Source: Planktosalinus sp963975935 (lineage in GTDB: Bacteria; Bacteroidota; Bacteroidia; Flavobacteriales; Flavobacteriaceae). From it: DNA of 64,000 nucleotides. Within the stretch, counting starts at the first letter, position 1. Every line of letters begins with the position of its first letter. Shown in pieces: positions 1 to 6,241 of this stretch. Where the stretch lies: the NCBI GenBank assembly GCA_963975935.1, contig CAXBIQ010000001.1, positions 1 through 64,000 of the forward strand. The letters run 5' to 3'. The notes under the pieces are model-generated. The model saw nothing but the letters and a program-made list of their open reading frames with translations, made no database searches and was not told the origin of the DNA. The position numbers and the translations under genes were made by a program.

Positions 1-199
1 AATAATTAACAAACACTCCTTAAGGAAAAGTCCAAATTAGTTTGAAGACATACAAACGTCTTCATAAGTCTGTGTTTTTATTTAACTTCTCTTATCCAAT
101 AATTTACAAAAAAAAGAAAGATTTCTTTACAGTTAAGTATCGTTTTAGCAACAGTTTAACCAAATATTGAGAAGGTTTTAGGAGAGGCTTTACAAAAAA
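1..199. other. No gene recognised at left edge
   Basis: I find no convincing coding frame, promoter or RNA gene here. The one visible structure is a short hairpin, GAAGAC at 44-49 paired with GTCTTC at 58-63, without a T tract. The segment is AT-rich and reads as the intergenic sequence beyond the 3' end of the neighbouring minus-strand gene. Confidence 0.5.
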
Positions 200-318
200 A
201 ACCGTTTCCTGATAGTATGGCATTTTTTTAGACATAAAGAATGCCTGCCGGACAAACAGCTTTTTTAAATGCTAACTACCGGAAACGGAACTTTTTGTCC
301 TGATACTAAGCGGGACAA
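195..318 (-). terminator. Structured 3' region with terminator-like hairpin
   Basis: Read on the minus strand, this segment lies just downstream of the small membrane protein gene and contains three nested stems: TTGTCC/GGACAA (plus 313-318 with 295-300), then CCGTTTCC/GGAAACGG (plus 281-288 with 202-209) enclosing GGCATT/AATGCC (219-224 with 240-245). The outer stem is followed on the minus strand by eight T residues, as in an intrinsic terminator, but its loop is about 70 nt. It could be a long composite terminator or the 3' half of an independent structured RNA. I do not recognise a known RNA family. Confidence 0.4.
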
Positions 319-322
319 TGCT

Positions 323-553
323 TTAAGAAACTTTTTTTTCTCCTTTAGGTTGATCTTCATACCAATCCTTAAAGGTCTTTTTGGTTTTGTAACGGTCCCG
401 AAGTACTTTGAAAACGGCAATAAGTAAAAAAGCAGTACCAAGAATCCAAAGAATATATATCAGCGGATACACGGGACTCAATACAGAAAATACGGTTACC
501 GCCAGTAAAGCAATGGTGGCTATTGCAAGCCATATGTATGATTGATTTTTCAT
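323..553 (-). CDS. Small two-helix membrane protein, unknown function
   Basis: A protein of about 76 residues with two hydrophobic segments separated by a very short turn, then a basic and acidic cytosolic-looking tail ending in a Lys/Glu-rich stretch. Three ATG codons lie close together (568, 559, 553). I chose the last because it gives a normal MKNQ start directly before the first membrane helix. There is no recognisable family motif. It stands alone on its strand, with tRNA genes divergent to its right and a structured terminator-like segment behind it. Its length and hydropathy look like a real small integral membrane protein, but no function can be given. Confidence 0.6.
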   Translation of the reverse strand: MKNQSYIWLAIATIALLAVTVFSVLSPVYPLIYILWILGTAFLLIAVFKVLRDRYKTKKTFKDWYEDQPKGEKKVS

Positions 554-729
554 ATACATAATATACAAAAATCATAAGATTTTGATTGTTAAGGCATTGA
601 TAAATATTCTTAAGGTTTTATATACAGCTATTTCTCAGTTAAATGCCCCCTGGTGTAGCTATAGATTTTGAAATTTATAGTAAAGTAGATACAAACTATA
701 AAAGATATAATTTTTTTTATAAATTGTGT

Positions 730-759
730 TTGTATCCCTTAAAATTTAATTTATATTTG
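730..759 (+). promoter_or_regulatory. Promoter of tRNA-Asn
   Basis: TTG at 730-732, a 19-nt spacer and TATATTTG at 752-759 match the Bacteroidetes primary-sigma promoter (TTG, 17-23 nt, TAnnTTTG). The tRNA begins 45 nt downstream. Confidence 0.75.
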
Positions 760-804
760 CATCCGCTTAGCGAAAGTTGAGCACGCATAAAGGTAACACT
801 ACCT

Positions 805-878
805 TCCTCCTTAGCTCAGTTGGTTAGAGCATCTGACTGTTAATCAGAGGGTCCTAGGTTCGAGCCCTAGAGGGGGAG
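805..878 (+). tRNA. tRNA-Asn (GTT)
   Basis: A full cloverleaf is visible. The acceptor stem is 805-811 with 871-877 (one G-T pair), the D arm contains GCTC...GAGC, the anticodon stem is TCTGA/TCAGA around loop CTGTTAA with anticodon GTT at 839-841, and the T arm contains GGTTCGAGCC. The discriminator is G at 878. The two bases after it are CA, so the full CCA end is probably added after transcription. Confidence 0.95.
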
Positions 879-880
879 CA

Positions 881-910
881 AAGTTCGAGTCCGCCAAAGG
901 CGGAGGAGCA
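881..910 (+). repeat. Partial duplicate of the tRNA-Asn 3' end
   Basis: Immediately after tRNA-Asn, GTTCGAGTCC (883-892) repeats the tRNA T-arm sequence GTTCGAGCCC (859-868), and GGAGCA (905-910) repeats the acceptor end at 875-880. Between them lies a palindrome, TCCGCC-AAA-GGCGGA (890-904), resembling the palindromic repeats found elsewhere in this window. It cannot form a complete tRNA. Confidence 0.6.
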
Positions 911-911
911 T

Positions 912-948
912 AAAAAAAATCCGAACCTAACCGTTCGGATTTTTTTAT
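912..948 (+). terminator. Rho-independent terminator after tRNA-Asn
   Basis: A perfect stem with arms around AATCCGAAC (918-926) and GTTCGGATT (933-941), a 6-nt loop, A tract before and T tract after. It lies between the two tRNA genes, so tRNA-Arg either has its own promoter or is reached by read-through. Confidence 0.85.
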
Positions 949-951
949 TTT

Positions 952-1023
952 GGCCTCGTAGTTCAATGGATAGAATAGAAGTTTCCTAAACTTTAGATGC
1001 AAGTTCGATTCTTGCCGAGGTCA
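952..1023 (+). tRNA. tRNA-Arg (CCT)
   Basis: The acceptor stem is GGCCTCG (952-958) with CGAGGTC (1016-1022), discriminator A1023. The anticodon stem GAAGT/ACTTT encloses loop TTCCTAA with anticodon CCT at 985-987, reading AGG. The T arm contains AGTTCGATTCT. No TAnnTTTG box is visible in the 4 nt left between the preceding terminator and this gene. Confidence 0.93.
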
Positions 1024-1030
1024 CATTTTT

Positions 1031-1077
1031 TAGTAATCAGTGGGCAGTTACCTCAGGCAGTATGGGTCTCAGTCATT
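1031..1077. repeat. Intergenic 7-nt unit array (degenerate)
   Basis: On the minus strand this spacer reads as a run of ACTG-starting units (ACTGAGA, ACTGCCTGAGG, ACTGCCC, ACTGATT, ACTA), roughly 7 nt apart. The same style of array lies before hemB and between the two CoA-transferase genes. Confidence 0.45.
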
Positions 1078-1083
1078 AACACC

Positions 1084-2118
1084 TTACCTTTTCTTCAACA
1101 TATCCAGCGCCACATCCACAATCATATCTTCTTGTCCGCCCACCATTTTGCGTTTGCCCAATTCCTGTAAAATATCCCCGGTTTTGAGTCCGTAAGTGTT
1201 TGCAGCTTTTTCTGCGTGCAATAAAAAACTGGAATAAATACCGGCATAGCCCAGCGAAAGGGTTTCCCTGTCGACACGCACAGGTCTTTTTTGTAAAGGC
1301 CTGATGACATCATCAGCCAGGTCCATCAGTGCATAGAGGTCGCAGTTGTTTTCTTTTCCCATTCTGTTCAATACCGCGATAAGCACTTCCAGCGGGCAAT
1401 TTCCCGCTCCGGCGCCCATTCCTGCAAGCGAAGCATCAAGACGCGTAGCCCCGTGTTCCATCGCGACGATGGTATTGGCAACACCCAACGATAAATTGTG
1501 ATGACAGTGAATCCCTATTTGGGTTTTGGGATCCAATACCTCTTTAAACGCACGCATTCTATCCACCACATCCTGCATCAGCAAAGCCCCTGCAGAATCG
1601 GTTACATAGACACAATCGGCTCCGTAGCTTTCCATCAGTTTTGCCTGCTCCGCCAGTTTCTTTGGCGGATTCATATGCGCCATCATCAAAAACCCGGCAA
1701 CATCCATCCCCAGGTCTTTTGCAGCTGCAATGTGTTGTGCCGCAACATCTGCCTCAGTACAATGGGTCGCAATACGCACCGATTTCACACCCAGTTTTGC
1801 GGCACGTTTCAAGTCGCTTATGGTGCCAATACCGGGTAACAAAAGGGTGGTCAAAACAGCGTGGTCAAGGGTTTCGGCAATGCCTTCCAGCCAGTCCCAA
1901 TCGGTATGTGCACCAAACCCGTAATTAAAACTTCCGCCGGCCAGGCCGTCGCCGTGTGCAATTTCAATAGCATCAACCTTGGCATCGTCCAGCGCTTTAG
2001 CAATTTGAAACACCTGCTCTTTGGTATATTGATGGCCAATGGCGTGCATGCCGTCTCTTAACGTGACGTCTTGTATATATATTCCCGCAAAGGCGGGAAT
2101 CTCGTTATTATTACTCAT
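1084..2118 (-). CDS. 4-hydroxy-2-oxovalerate aldolase
   Basis: A DmpG/MhpE-type pyruvate aldolase that splits 4-hydroxy-2-oxovalerate into pyruvate and acetaldehyde, which is channelled to the acetaldehyde dehydrogenase encoded upstream. The HMGL-like TIM barrel begins with the signature YIQDVTLRDGMHAI. GIHCHHNLSLGVAN carries the metal-binding histidines and GMGAGAGNCPLEVL is conserved. The length of 344 aa is normal. The first ~13 residues (NNNE, PAFAG) are encoded by a palindromic repeat. No start codon lies between it and the conserved core, so translation must begin at ATG 2118. Last gene of a five-gene operon, 129 bp behind its predecessor. DmpG or MhpE is certain by family; the pathway is inferred. 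Confidence 0.95.
   Translation of the reverse strand: MSNNNEIPAFAGIYIQDVTLRDGMHAIGHQYTKEQVFQIAKALDDAKVDAIEIAHGDGLAGGSFNYGFGAHTDWDWLEGIAETLDHAVLTTLLLPGIGTISDLKRAAKLGVKSVRIATHCTEADVAAQHIAAAKDLGMDVAGFLMMAHMNPPKKLAEQAKLMESYGADCVYVTDSAGALLMQDVVDRMRAFKEVLDPKTQIGIHCHHNLSLGVANTIVAMEHGATRLDASLAGMGAGAGNCPLEVLIAVLNRMGKENNCDLYALMDLADDVIRPLQKRPVRVDRETLSLGYAGIYSSFLLHAEKAANTYGLKTGDILQELGKRKMVGGQEDMIVDVALDMLKKR
2081..2106 (-). repeat. Palindromic repeat inside the aldolase N-terminus
   Basis: ATTCCCGC-AAAG-GCGGGAAT (2081-2100) followed by TCTCGT. Read on the minus strand it is ACGAGATTCCCGCC-TTTGCGGGAAT. In the aldolase frame it encodes NEIPAFAGI. It belongs to the same family as the copies at 29430, 30365, 31130 and 32691. 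Confidence 0.85.
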
Positions 2119-2147
2119 AATTTTTATTATTTAATTCACTTCGATTT

Positions 2148-2245
2148 CGGCACTTCGACAAGCTCAGTACATCGCTCCGCTCAATCTCCGTTTAATTCCG
2201 TTTTATCATTTTTCATTTGCAGGTGGCTGAGGGGAGCCGAAGCCA
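2148..2245. repeat. Pair of REP-like palindromic sequences
   Basis: The spacer between the acetaldehyde dehydrogenase and aldolase genes holds CACTTCGACAAGCTCAG (2151-2167) and GGCTGAGGGGAGCCGAAGCC (2225-2244). Both resemble, from general knowledge, the widespread REP-type consensus CTGAGC(TTG)TCGAAG. They are arranged tail to tail with AT-rich sequence between. The second contains TGGCT/AGCCA arms (2224-2228, 2241-2245). Confidence 0.55.
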
Positions 2246-2247
2246 TG

Positions 2248-3168
2248 CTACGAACCCACAAGCCGTTCCCCCGCCGCCAACGCAGCTGAGGTCATAATAT
2301 CCAGATTTCCGGCATATTCAGGCAGATAATGCCCGGCGCCGATGACTTCCAGTAAAATGGTGGTTTTGAGTCCGTGTACTTTTCCCAATCCTTCAATAAA
2401 AACCGGATCGCTTTCCGGAATGTCTTCAAATTGCACTTCTTGTTTTAAGGTATACCCGGGCACATACTGTTGTACTTCAGTTTCCATGTCTTTAATGCTT
2501 TGTCGAATAGCTTCCCGGTCTGCCGGTTCGCTTAAGGTTAAAATGGTATCCCGCATTACCAATGGCGGTTCTGCAGGGTTGAGGATGATGATGGCCTTTC
2601 CGCGTGCAGCGCCCCCCACTTTAACAATCGCGTCTGAAGTGGTTTCCGTAAATTCATCAATATTGGCACGTGTTCCCGGCCCGGCCGACTTGCTGGCGAT
2701 GGCAGCGACAATTTCTGCATAATGCACTTTGGCAACCCTTGATACCGCAGCGACCATAGGGATGGTTGCTTGTCCGCCACAGGTCACCATATTGACGTTA
2801 TCCAGGTCTTTGATTCCTTTAAAGTTCACCGCCGGTACCAGAAACGGACCGATTGCCGCAGGGGTCAGGTCCACCATTTTCTTGCCGGGAAAGGCTTTTA
2901 TTTTTTCATAATTGTAGTGATGCGCTTTCGCGGAAGTGGCGTCAAAAATGACTTCGATATCTTTAAACTCGGGCATTTCAATCAAGCCGTCAATGCCTTT
3001 TGCGGTAGTTTTTACGCCCAATCGCTCAGCGCGTTTGAGTCCGTCAGAATCAGGGTCGATGCCAACAAGGACAACCACCTCAAGCAATTTTGAGGTGCGG
3101 ATGATTTTGATTAACAAATCGGTTCCTATATTTCCCGGGCCGATGATGGCAACTTTGGTTTTTTGCAT
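2248..3168 (-). CDS. Acetaldehyde dehydrogenase (acetylating)
   Basis: A DmpF/MhpF-type enzyme: acetaldehyde + CoA + NAD+ gives acetyl-CoA. The Rossmann motif VAIIGPGNIGTDL is at residues 5-17. The catalytic cysteine is in NMVTCGGQATIPM. GPGTRANIDEFTETTSDAI and the C-terminal GNLDIMTSAALAAGERL are family hallmarks. The length of 306 aa is normal. I start at ATG 3168 (MQKTK); a longer frame upstream would run into the preceding gene and add hydrophobic residues unlike the family. It is 10 nt behind the membrane protein gene. It normally forms a channelling complex with the aldolase encoded next. The symbol is left blank because DmpF, MhpF and BphJ cannot be told apart. Confidence 0.95.
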   Translation of the reverse strand: MQKTKVAIIGPGNIGTDLLIKIIRTSKLLEVVVLVGIDPDSDGLKRAERLGVKTTAKGIDGLIEMPEFKDIEVIFDATSAKAHHYNYEKIKAFPGKKMVDLTPAAIGPFLVPAVNFKGIKDLDNVNMVTCGGQATIPMVAAVSRVAKVHYAEIVAAIASKSAGPGTRANIDEFTETTSDAIVKVGGAARGKAIIILNPAEPPLVMRDTILTLSEPADREAIRQSIKDMETEVQQYVPGYTLKQEVQFEDIPESDPVFIEGLGKVHGLKTTILLEVIGAGHYLPEYAGNLDIMTSAALAAGERLVGS

Positions 3169-3178
3169 GTAAAAGGTT

Positions 3179-3559
3179 TTAAATAAAAATGGGCAATGCA
3201 TATAAAACAATTCCCAAGATAAAAATCACAGAAAGAATATGTACCATTTTATGGTTAATTTTCAGGAAAATAAATTGTTCGATGGTCCTGCCCAGCCAAA
3301 ATAGTGACATCCCCGCAAGGAAAAAGTTTCCGAGCGTGGTTTCCATTAATTCTGAAGGGAAGAGAAAACACAATACCCCTACAAAAATAAAAAAGTAGAT
3401 AAGGCGTATGTTGGCAATCTGAACAATGGCACGGTTGGCGTGACTGAGTTGCTGAAGGTCTTTTTTCCACCGAAACAACTTCCAGAAATACATATGAAAA
3501 ACGGCAAACCCGATGGAGTACACCCCACAGAGGTAAATGAGTATGGTGCCGGTCTCCAT
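3179..3559 (-). CDS. Four-helix membrane protein of unknown function
   Basis: 126 residues with four predicted membrane segments and short loops. A basic patch after the first helix (KLFRWKKDL) suggests a cytosolic loop there. ANRAIVQIANIRLIY is a notable semi-conserved-looking loop. I do not recognise the family with confidence. It is 7 nt behind the hydratase and 10 nt ahead of the aldehyde dehydrogenase, hence certainly co-transcribed, and could act in transport or tolerance of a pathway metabolite; that is inference from position only. Confidence 0.75.
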   Translation of the reverse strand: METGTILIYLCGVYSIGFAVFHMYFWKLFRWKKDLQQLSHANRAIVQIANIRLIYFFIFVGVLCFLFPSELMETTLGNFFLAGMSLFWLGRTIEQFIFLKINHKMVHILSVIFILGIVLYALPIFI

Positions 3560-3566
3560 ATTTAAA

Positions 3567-4352
3567 TTATGTAAAGTTTATAGCTACGGTGCCGAGGCCT
3601 TCCACGGTTGCTTTGATTTTATCACCTTCCACCACATTGACCATGGGTCCTAAAGCACCCGATAAAATTACATCACCGGCTTGCAGGGGATGGCCCATTT
3701 CCACCATTTTTTTAGCCAGCCATTGTACCGCAATAAGTGGTGATCCCAGACAGGCGGAACCGCTTCCCTGGGAAACCAATTGGTTGTTTTGAAAGAGTTG
3801 CATCTCGCAATCAATCAGGTCAATTTCTGAGAGTTGCTTTTTTACATTCCCCAGCACATAATGACTCGCCGAGGCATTGTCTGCAATGGTGTCAGTGATT
3901 TTGATGTTCCAACCGGCGATGCGGCTTCCCACGATTTCGATGGCTGCCACGGCATAGTCGATGGCTGCTTCAATTTCAGGAAGGCTTGGGTTTGGGGAGT
4001 TAATGTCTTTTTTAAGGACAAAGGCAATTTCTGCCTCTACCTTGGGTTGCATCGTTTCTGAAATGGGGAGGTTTCCTCCGTTTTCAATTTCCATAGTGTC
4101 AAACAACATCCCAAAATCAGGCTGATCGACACCCAGTTGTTGTTGCACTTTTACTGAAGTGAGCCCGATTTTTTTACCCACAATCACCGCACCGTTTTCA
4201 ATGCGTTGCTGAGCAATGATATGCTGCACGGCATAAGCGTTTTCCTGAGAGCTTTCGCCTATGAGCGATCTCACGGGTTCACAAGGTATTTTGGTGTCCT
4301 GTGCTTTTTGCAAGGCTGCTGCTGCCCGTGTTATTTGGGTTGAATAGGGCAT
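3567..4352 (-). CDS. 2-oxopent-4-enoate hydratase family protein
   Basis: Member of the fumarylacetoacetase-like hydratase/decarboxylase family (MhpD, DmpE, DmpH). The signature IVGKKIGLTSVKVQQQLGVD followed by QPDFGMLFDTM is typical. AEIAFVLKKDI and AIEIVGSRI hold the metal-site glutamates. The C-terminal SGALGPMVNV is conserved. With 261 aa the length fits. The QQLGVDQPDFG version looks more like hydratases than 4-oxalocrotonate decarboxylases, and the downstream aldolase expects the hydratase product 4-hydroxy-2-oxovalerate. Its ATG overlaps the stop of the threonine dehydrogenase by one base (TAATG), indicating translational coupling. Hydratase versus decarboxylase is not settled by sequence alone. 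Confidence 0.88.
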   Translation of the reverse strand: MPYSTQITRAAAALQKAQDTKIPCEPVRSLIGESSQENAYAVQHIIAQQRIENGAVIVGKKIGLTSVKVQQQLGVDQPDFGMLFDTMEIENGGNLPISETMQPKVEAEIAFVLKKDINSPNPSLPEIEAAIDYAVAAIEIVGSRIAGWNIKITDTIADNASASHYVLGNVKKQLSEIDLIDCEMQLFQNNQLVSQGSGSACLGSPLIAVQWLAKKMVEMGHPLQAGDVILSGALGPMVNVVEGDKIKATVEGLGTVAINFT

Positions 4353-5305
4353 TATTTTGGGTATTTGGGCGAAAGGTTTTTAAGCATGTCTTCTGTAATG
4401 GCGTCGAGGTCATACTGATGATGCCATCCCCAGTGGTCACGGGCATCCTGATCGTCGATACTCTGGGGCCAGCTGTCTGCTATTTCCTGACGGAAATCGG
4501 GTTCATAGCTAATTGAAAACCCCGGCAATTGTTTTTTGATACTAGCTGTGATTTCTTCGGGGTCAAAGCTAATGGCTCCCAGGTTGTAGGAGGAGCGTAT
4601 TTTAATATTTTCAGCAGGTGCACTCATAATATCAAGCGTTGCCCTGATGGCATCCTCCATATAAATCATTGGGAGGGTTGTACCTGCTTTCAGGAAACAT
4701 ATGTACTTGTTGTGCTTTAATGCTTTGTGGTAGATATCGATGGCATAATCTGTGGTTCCGCCTCCGGGAAGGGTCTGCCAGCTTATGATACCGGGATAAC
4801 GTATGCTGCGCACATCCACTCCATATTTTTTAAAGTAGTATTCACACCAGCGCTCTCCGGCCTGTTTGCTGATACCATACACCGTTGAGGGCTCCATTAT
4901 GGTGTGCTGAGGAGTATTCACACGTGGGGTTGTGGGACCGAAAACAGCAATGCTTGAAGGCCAGAAGACCTTTTCTATTTTTTTGTCTTTGGCGAGGTTT
5001 AACACATTAAAAAGAGAGCTCATATTTAATTGCCATCCTTTGGCGGGAAATTTTTCGGCTGTAGCTGAAAGCATGGCCGCCATCAAATAGACCTCACTGA
5101 TTTCATATTGAATCACAATGTTCTCTATGGCTTCATAACTGGTCGCATCAATAATTTCAAACGGGCCGCTGTTCATCATCTCGTCATCACCTTCCCTGAT
5201 ATCGCTGGCGATGACTTTGTGGTTTCCGTATTTTTGACGTAAAGCGGTTGTGAGTTCGGTGCCTATTTGACCGCAGGCACCAAGGATGAGGATTCTGGAT
5301 TTCAT
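4352..5305 (-). CDS. tdh: L-threonine 3-dehydrogenase, SDR type
   Basis: Oxidises L-threonine to 2-amino-3-ketobutyrate with NAD+. It belongs to the extended short-chain dehydrogenase (UDP-galactose-epimerase-like) class of threonine dehydrogenases known from Flavobacterium and animals. Visible: GACGQIGTEL nucleotide-binding motif at residues 8-17, SSIAVFGP, the catalytic YGISKQAGE tyrosine-lysine pair, RYPGIISWQTLPGGGTTDYA and the C-terminal DSWPQSIDD. 317 aa is the family length. First gene of the operon. Product breakdown to glycine and acetyl-CoA would need a KBL ligase not seen here. I see no exact TAnnTTTG box in the 136-bp divergent spacer. Confidence 0.9.
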   Translation of the reverse strand: MKSRILILGACGQIGTELTTALRQKYGNHKVIASDIREGDDEMMNSGPFEIIDATSYEAIENIVIQYEISEVYLMAAMLSATAEKFPAKGWQLNMSSLFNVLNLAKDKKIEKVFWPSSIAVFGPTTPRVNTPQHTIMEPSTVYGISKQAGERWCEYYFKKYGVDVRSIRYPGIISWQTLPGGGTTDYAIDIYHKALKHNKYICFLKAGTTLPMIYMEDAIRATLDIMSAPAENIKIRSSYNLGAISFDPEEITASIKKQLPGFSISYEPDFRQEIADSWPQSIDDQDARDHWGWHHQYDLDAITEDMLKNLSPKYPK

Positions 5306-5441
5306 TCTTTTTGGTTTTTGAAGCGTAAAGATAACAAATAGCGGGTGTAACCCTAAATGGGTTTGGAAATTTATAACAGGAAGGCTCTTGATTTAACTTT
5401 TTTGTAGCGGTTGTCTTTTAAAAAAAACTTATTTTCGTTGG

Positions 5442-6011
5442 ATGAAATCCAATAAATTTACGAGGTCTGTGCTGCTTTCATTGAGTGTGTTTACAATGGC
5501 CCTCCTTTTTTCCTGCGGCGAAAAACAAACTGAAGAAAAAATAAATGCGGAGAGTGAAACTGTAAGTCCTCAAAAAGAAGACATTGCATACCCCGCGCTT
5601 TCGCCGGAAGCTCAGGATGTAATTTCCTCGTGGCAGTATTTTCAGGAGTTTGAGAATGACTTAAAAAGCATCAATACGGGCAATCTAAGGAATTATAAAA
5701 GTGAAACCGAGCGCATGGTCACAGTGGCAGATTCTCTATTAAAAAATATTCCAGAGCCTTTAAACACCCTTGCCATTTCATCGCGCATGCGTGTCGTAAA
5801 CGTGCGCATCAAGCTCCTCAATGAAACCCTCCAGCAGCCCAATTCTGAAGCAGAGAAAATACTCGAAAACCTGGATGAAACCAATGTCGCTTTCACCAAT
5901 CTATTGGTTCAAATCAACGGCAAATTTGAAAAGGAACGCATTGATATTGAAACCAGTACTGACGAAAACCTTGAGAAAGGGCTGCCCCAAAAAACCAACG
6001 ACACCTTGTAG
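5442..6011 (+). CDS. Putative lipoprotein, helical, unknown function
   Basis: 189 aa. A lipoprotein signal peptide ends at LLFSC, so Cys25 or nearby would be lipidated. The mature part is rich in Glu, Lys and Leu and looks largely helical, with a possible coiled coil around residues 50-165 (SWQYFQEFENDLK and later LLNETLQQPN). No known domain is recognised. It is divergent from the threonine dehydrogenase operon. A near-match to the Bacteroidetes -7 box (TATTTTCG) lies just before the ATG. Confidence 0.75.
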   Translation: MKSNKFTRSVLLSLSVFTMALLFSCGEKQTEEKINAESETVSPQKEDIAYPALSPEAQDVISSWQYFQEFENDLKSINTGNLRNYKSETERMVTVADSLLKNIPEPLNTLAISSRMRVVNVRIKLLNETLQQPNSEAEKILENLDETNVAFTNLLVQINGKFEKERIDIETSTDENLEKGLPQKTNDTL

Positions 6012-6152
6012 ATTTTAACTGGCTTTGCCTGAAAAAGTGCCGGTCTCTCAGCACACACAATGTTCTTTTTAATTTTATTTTAACATTAATTATGTAACAT
6101 AAGTAATATCTTGGGCAACTTATTGAAATCAAATCCAAGAATTAAATAATGA

Positions 6153-6205
6153 AACATCCAACACAAAGTATTGATTTAAAAAAAATATAAATCGATGCTG
6201 GATGT
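6153..6205 (+). other. Two-part hairpin ahead of the M13 peptidase gene
   Basis: AACATCCA (6153-6160) pairs with TGGATGTT (6198-6205), and the inner ATTGATTT pairs with AAATCGAT with one mismatch. No T tract follows, so it is not a terminator. It lies 36 nt before the peptidase start and may be a structured mRNA leader. Confidence 0.45.
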
Positions 6206-6241
6206 TCCATGTGACCAATTAAAACAAATTTTTATAAACAC

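Noticed and set aside
805..1023. Integrated element at the tRNA pair
   Set aside because: No integrase, no foreign gene content and no long direct repeat bounding an island within the window.
2342..2722. Long plus-strand frame opposite the acetaldehyde dehydrogenase
   Set aside because: Antisense shadow of a clear enzyme gene; Ser/Arg-rich product without any family features.
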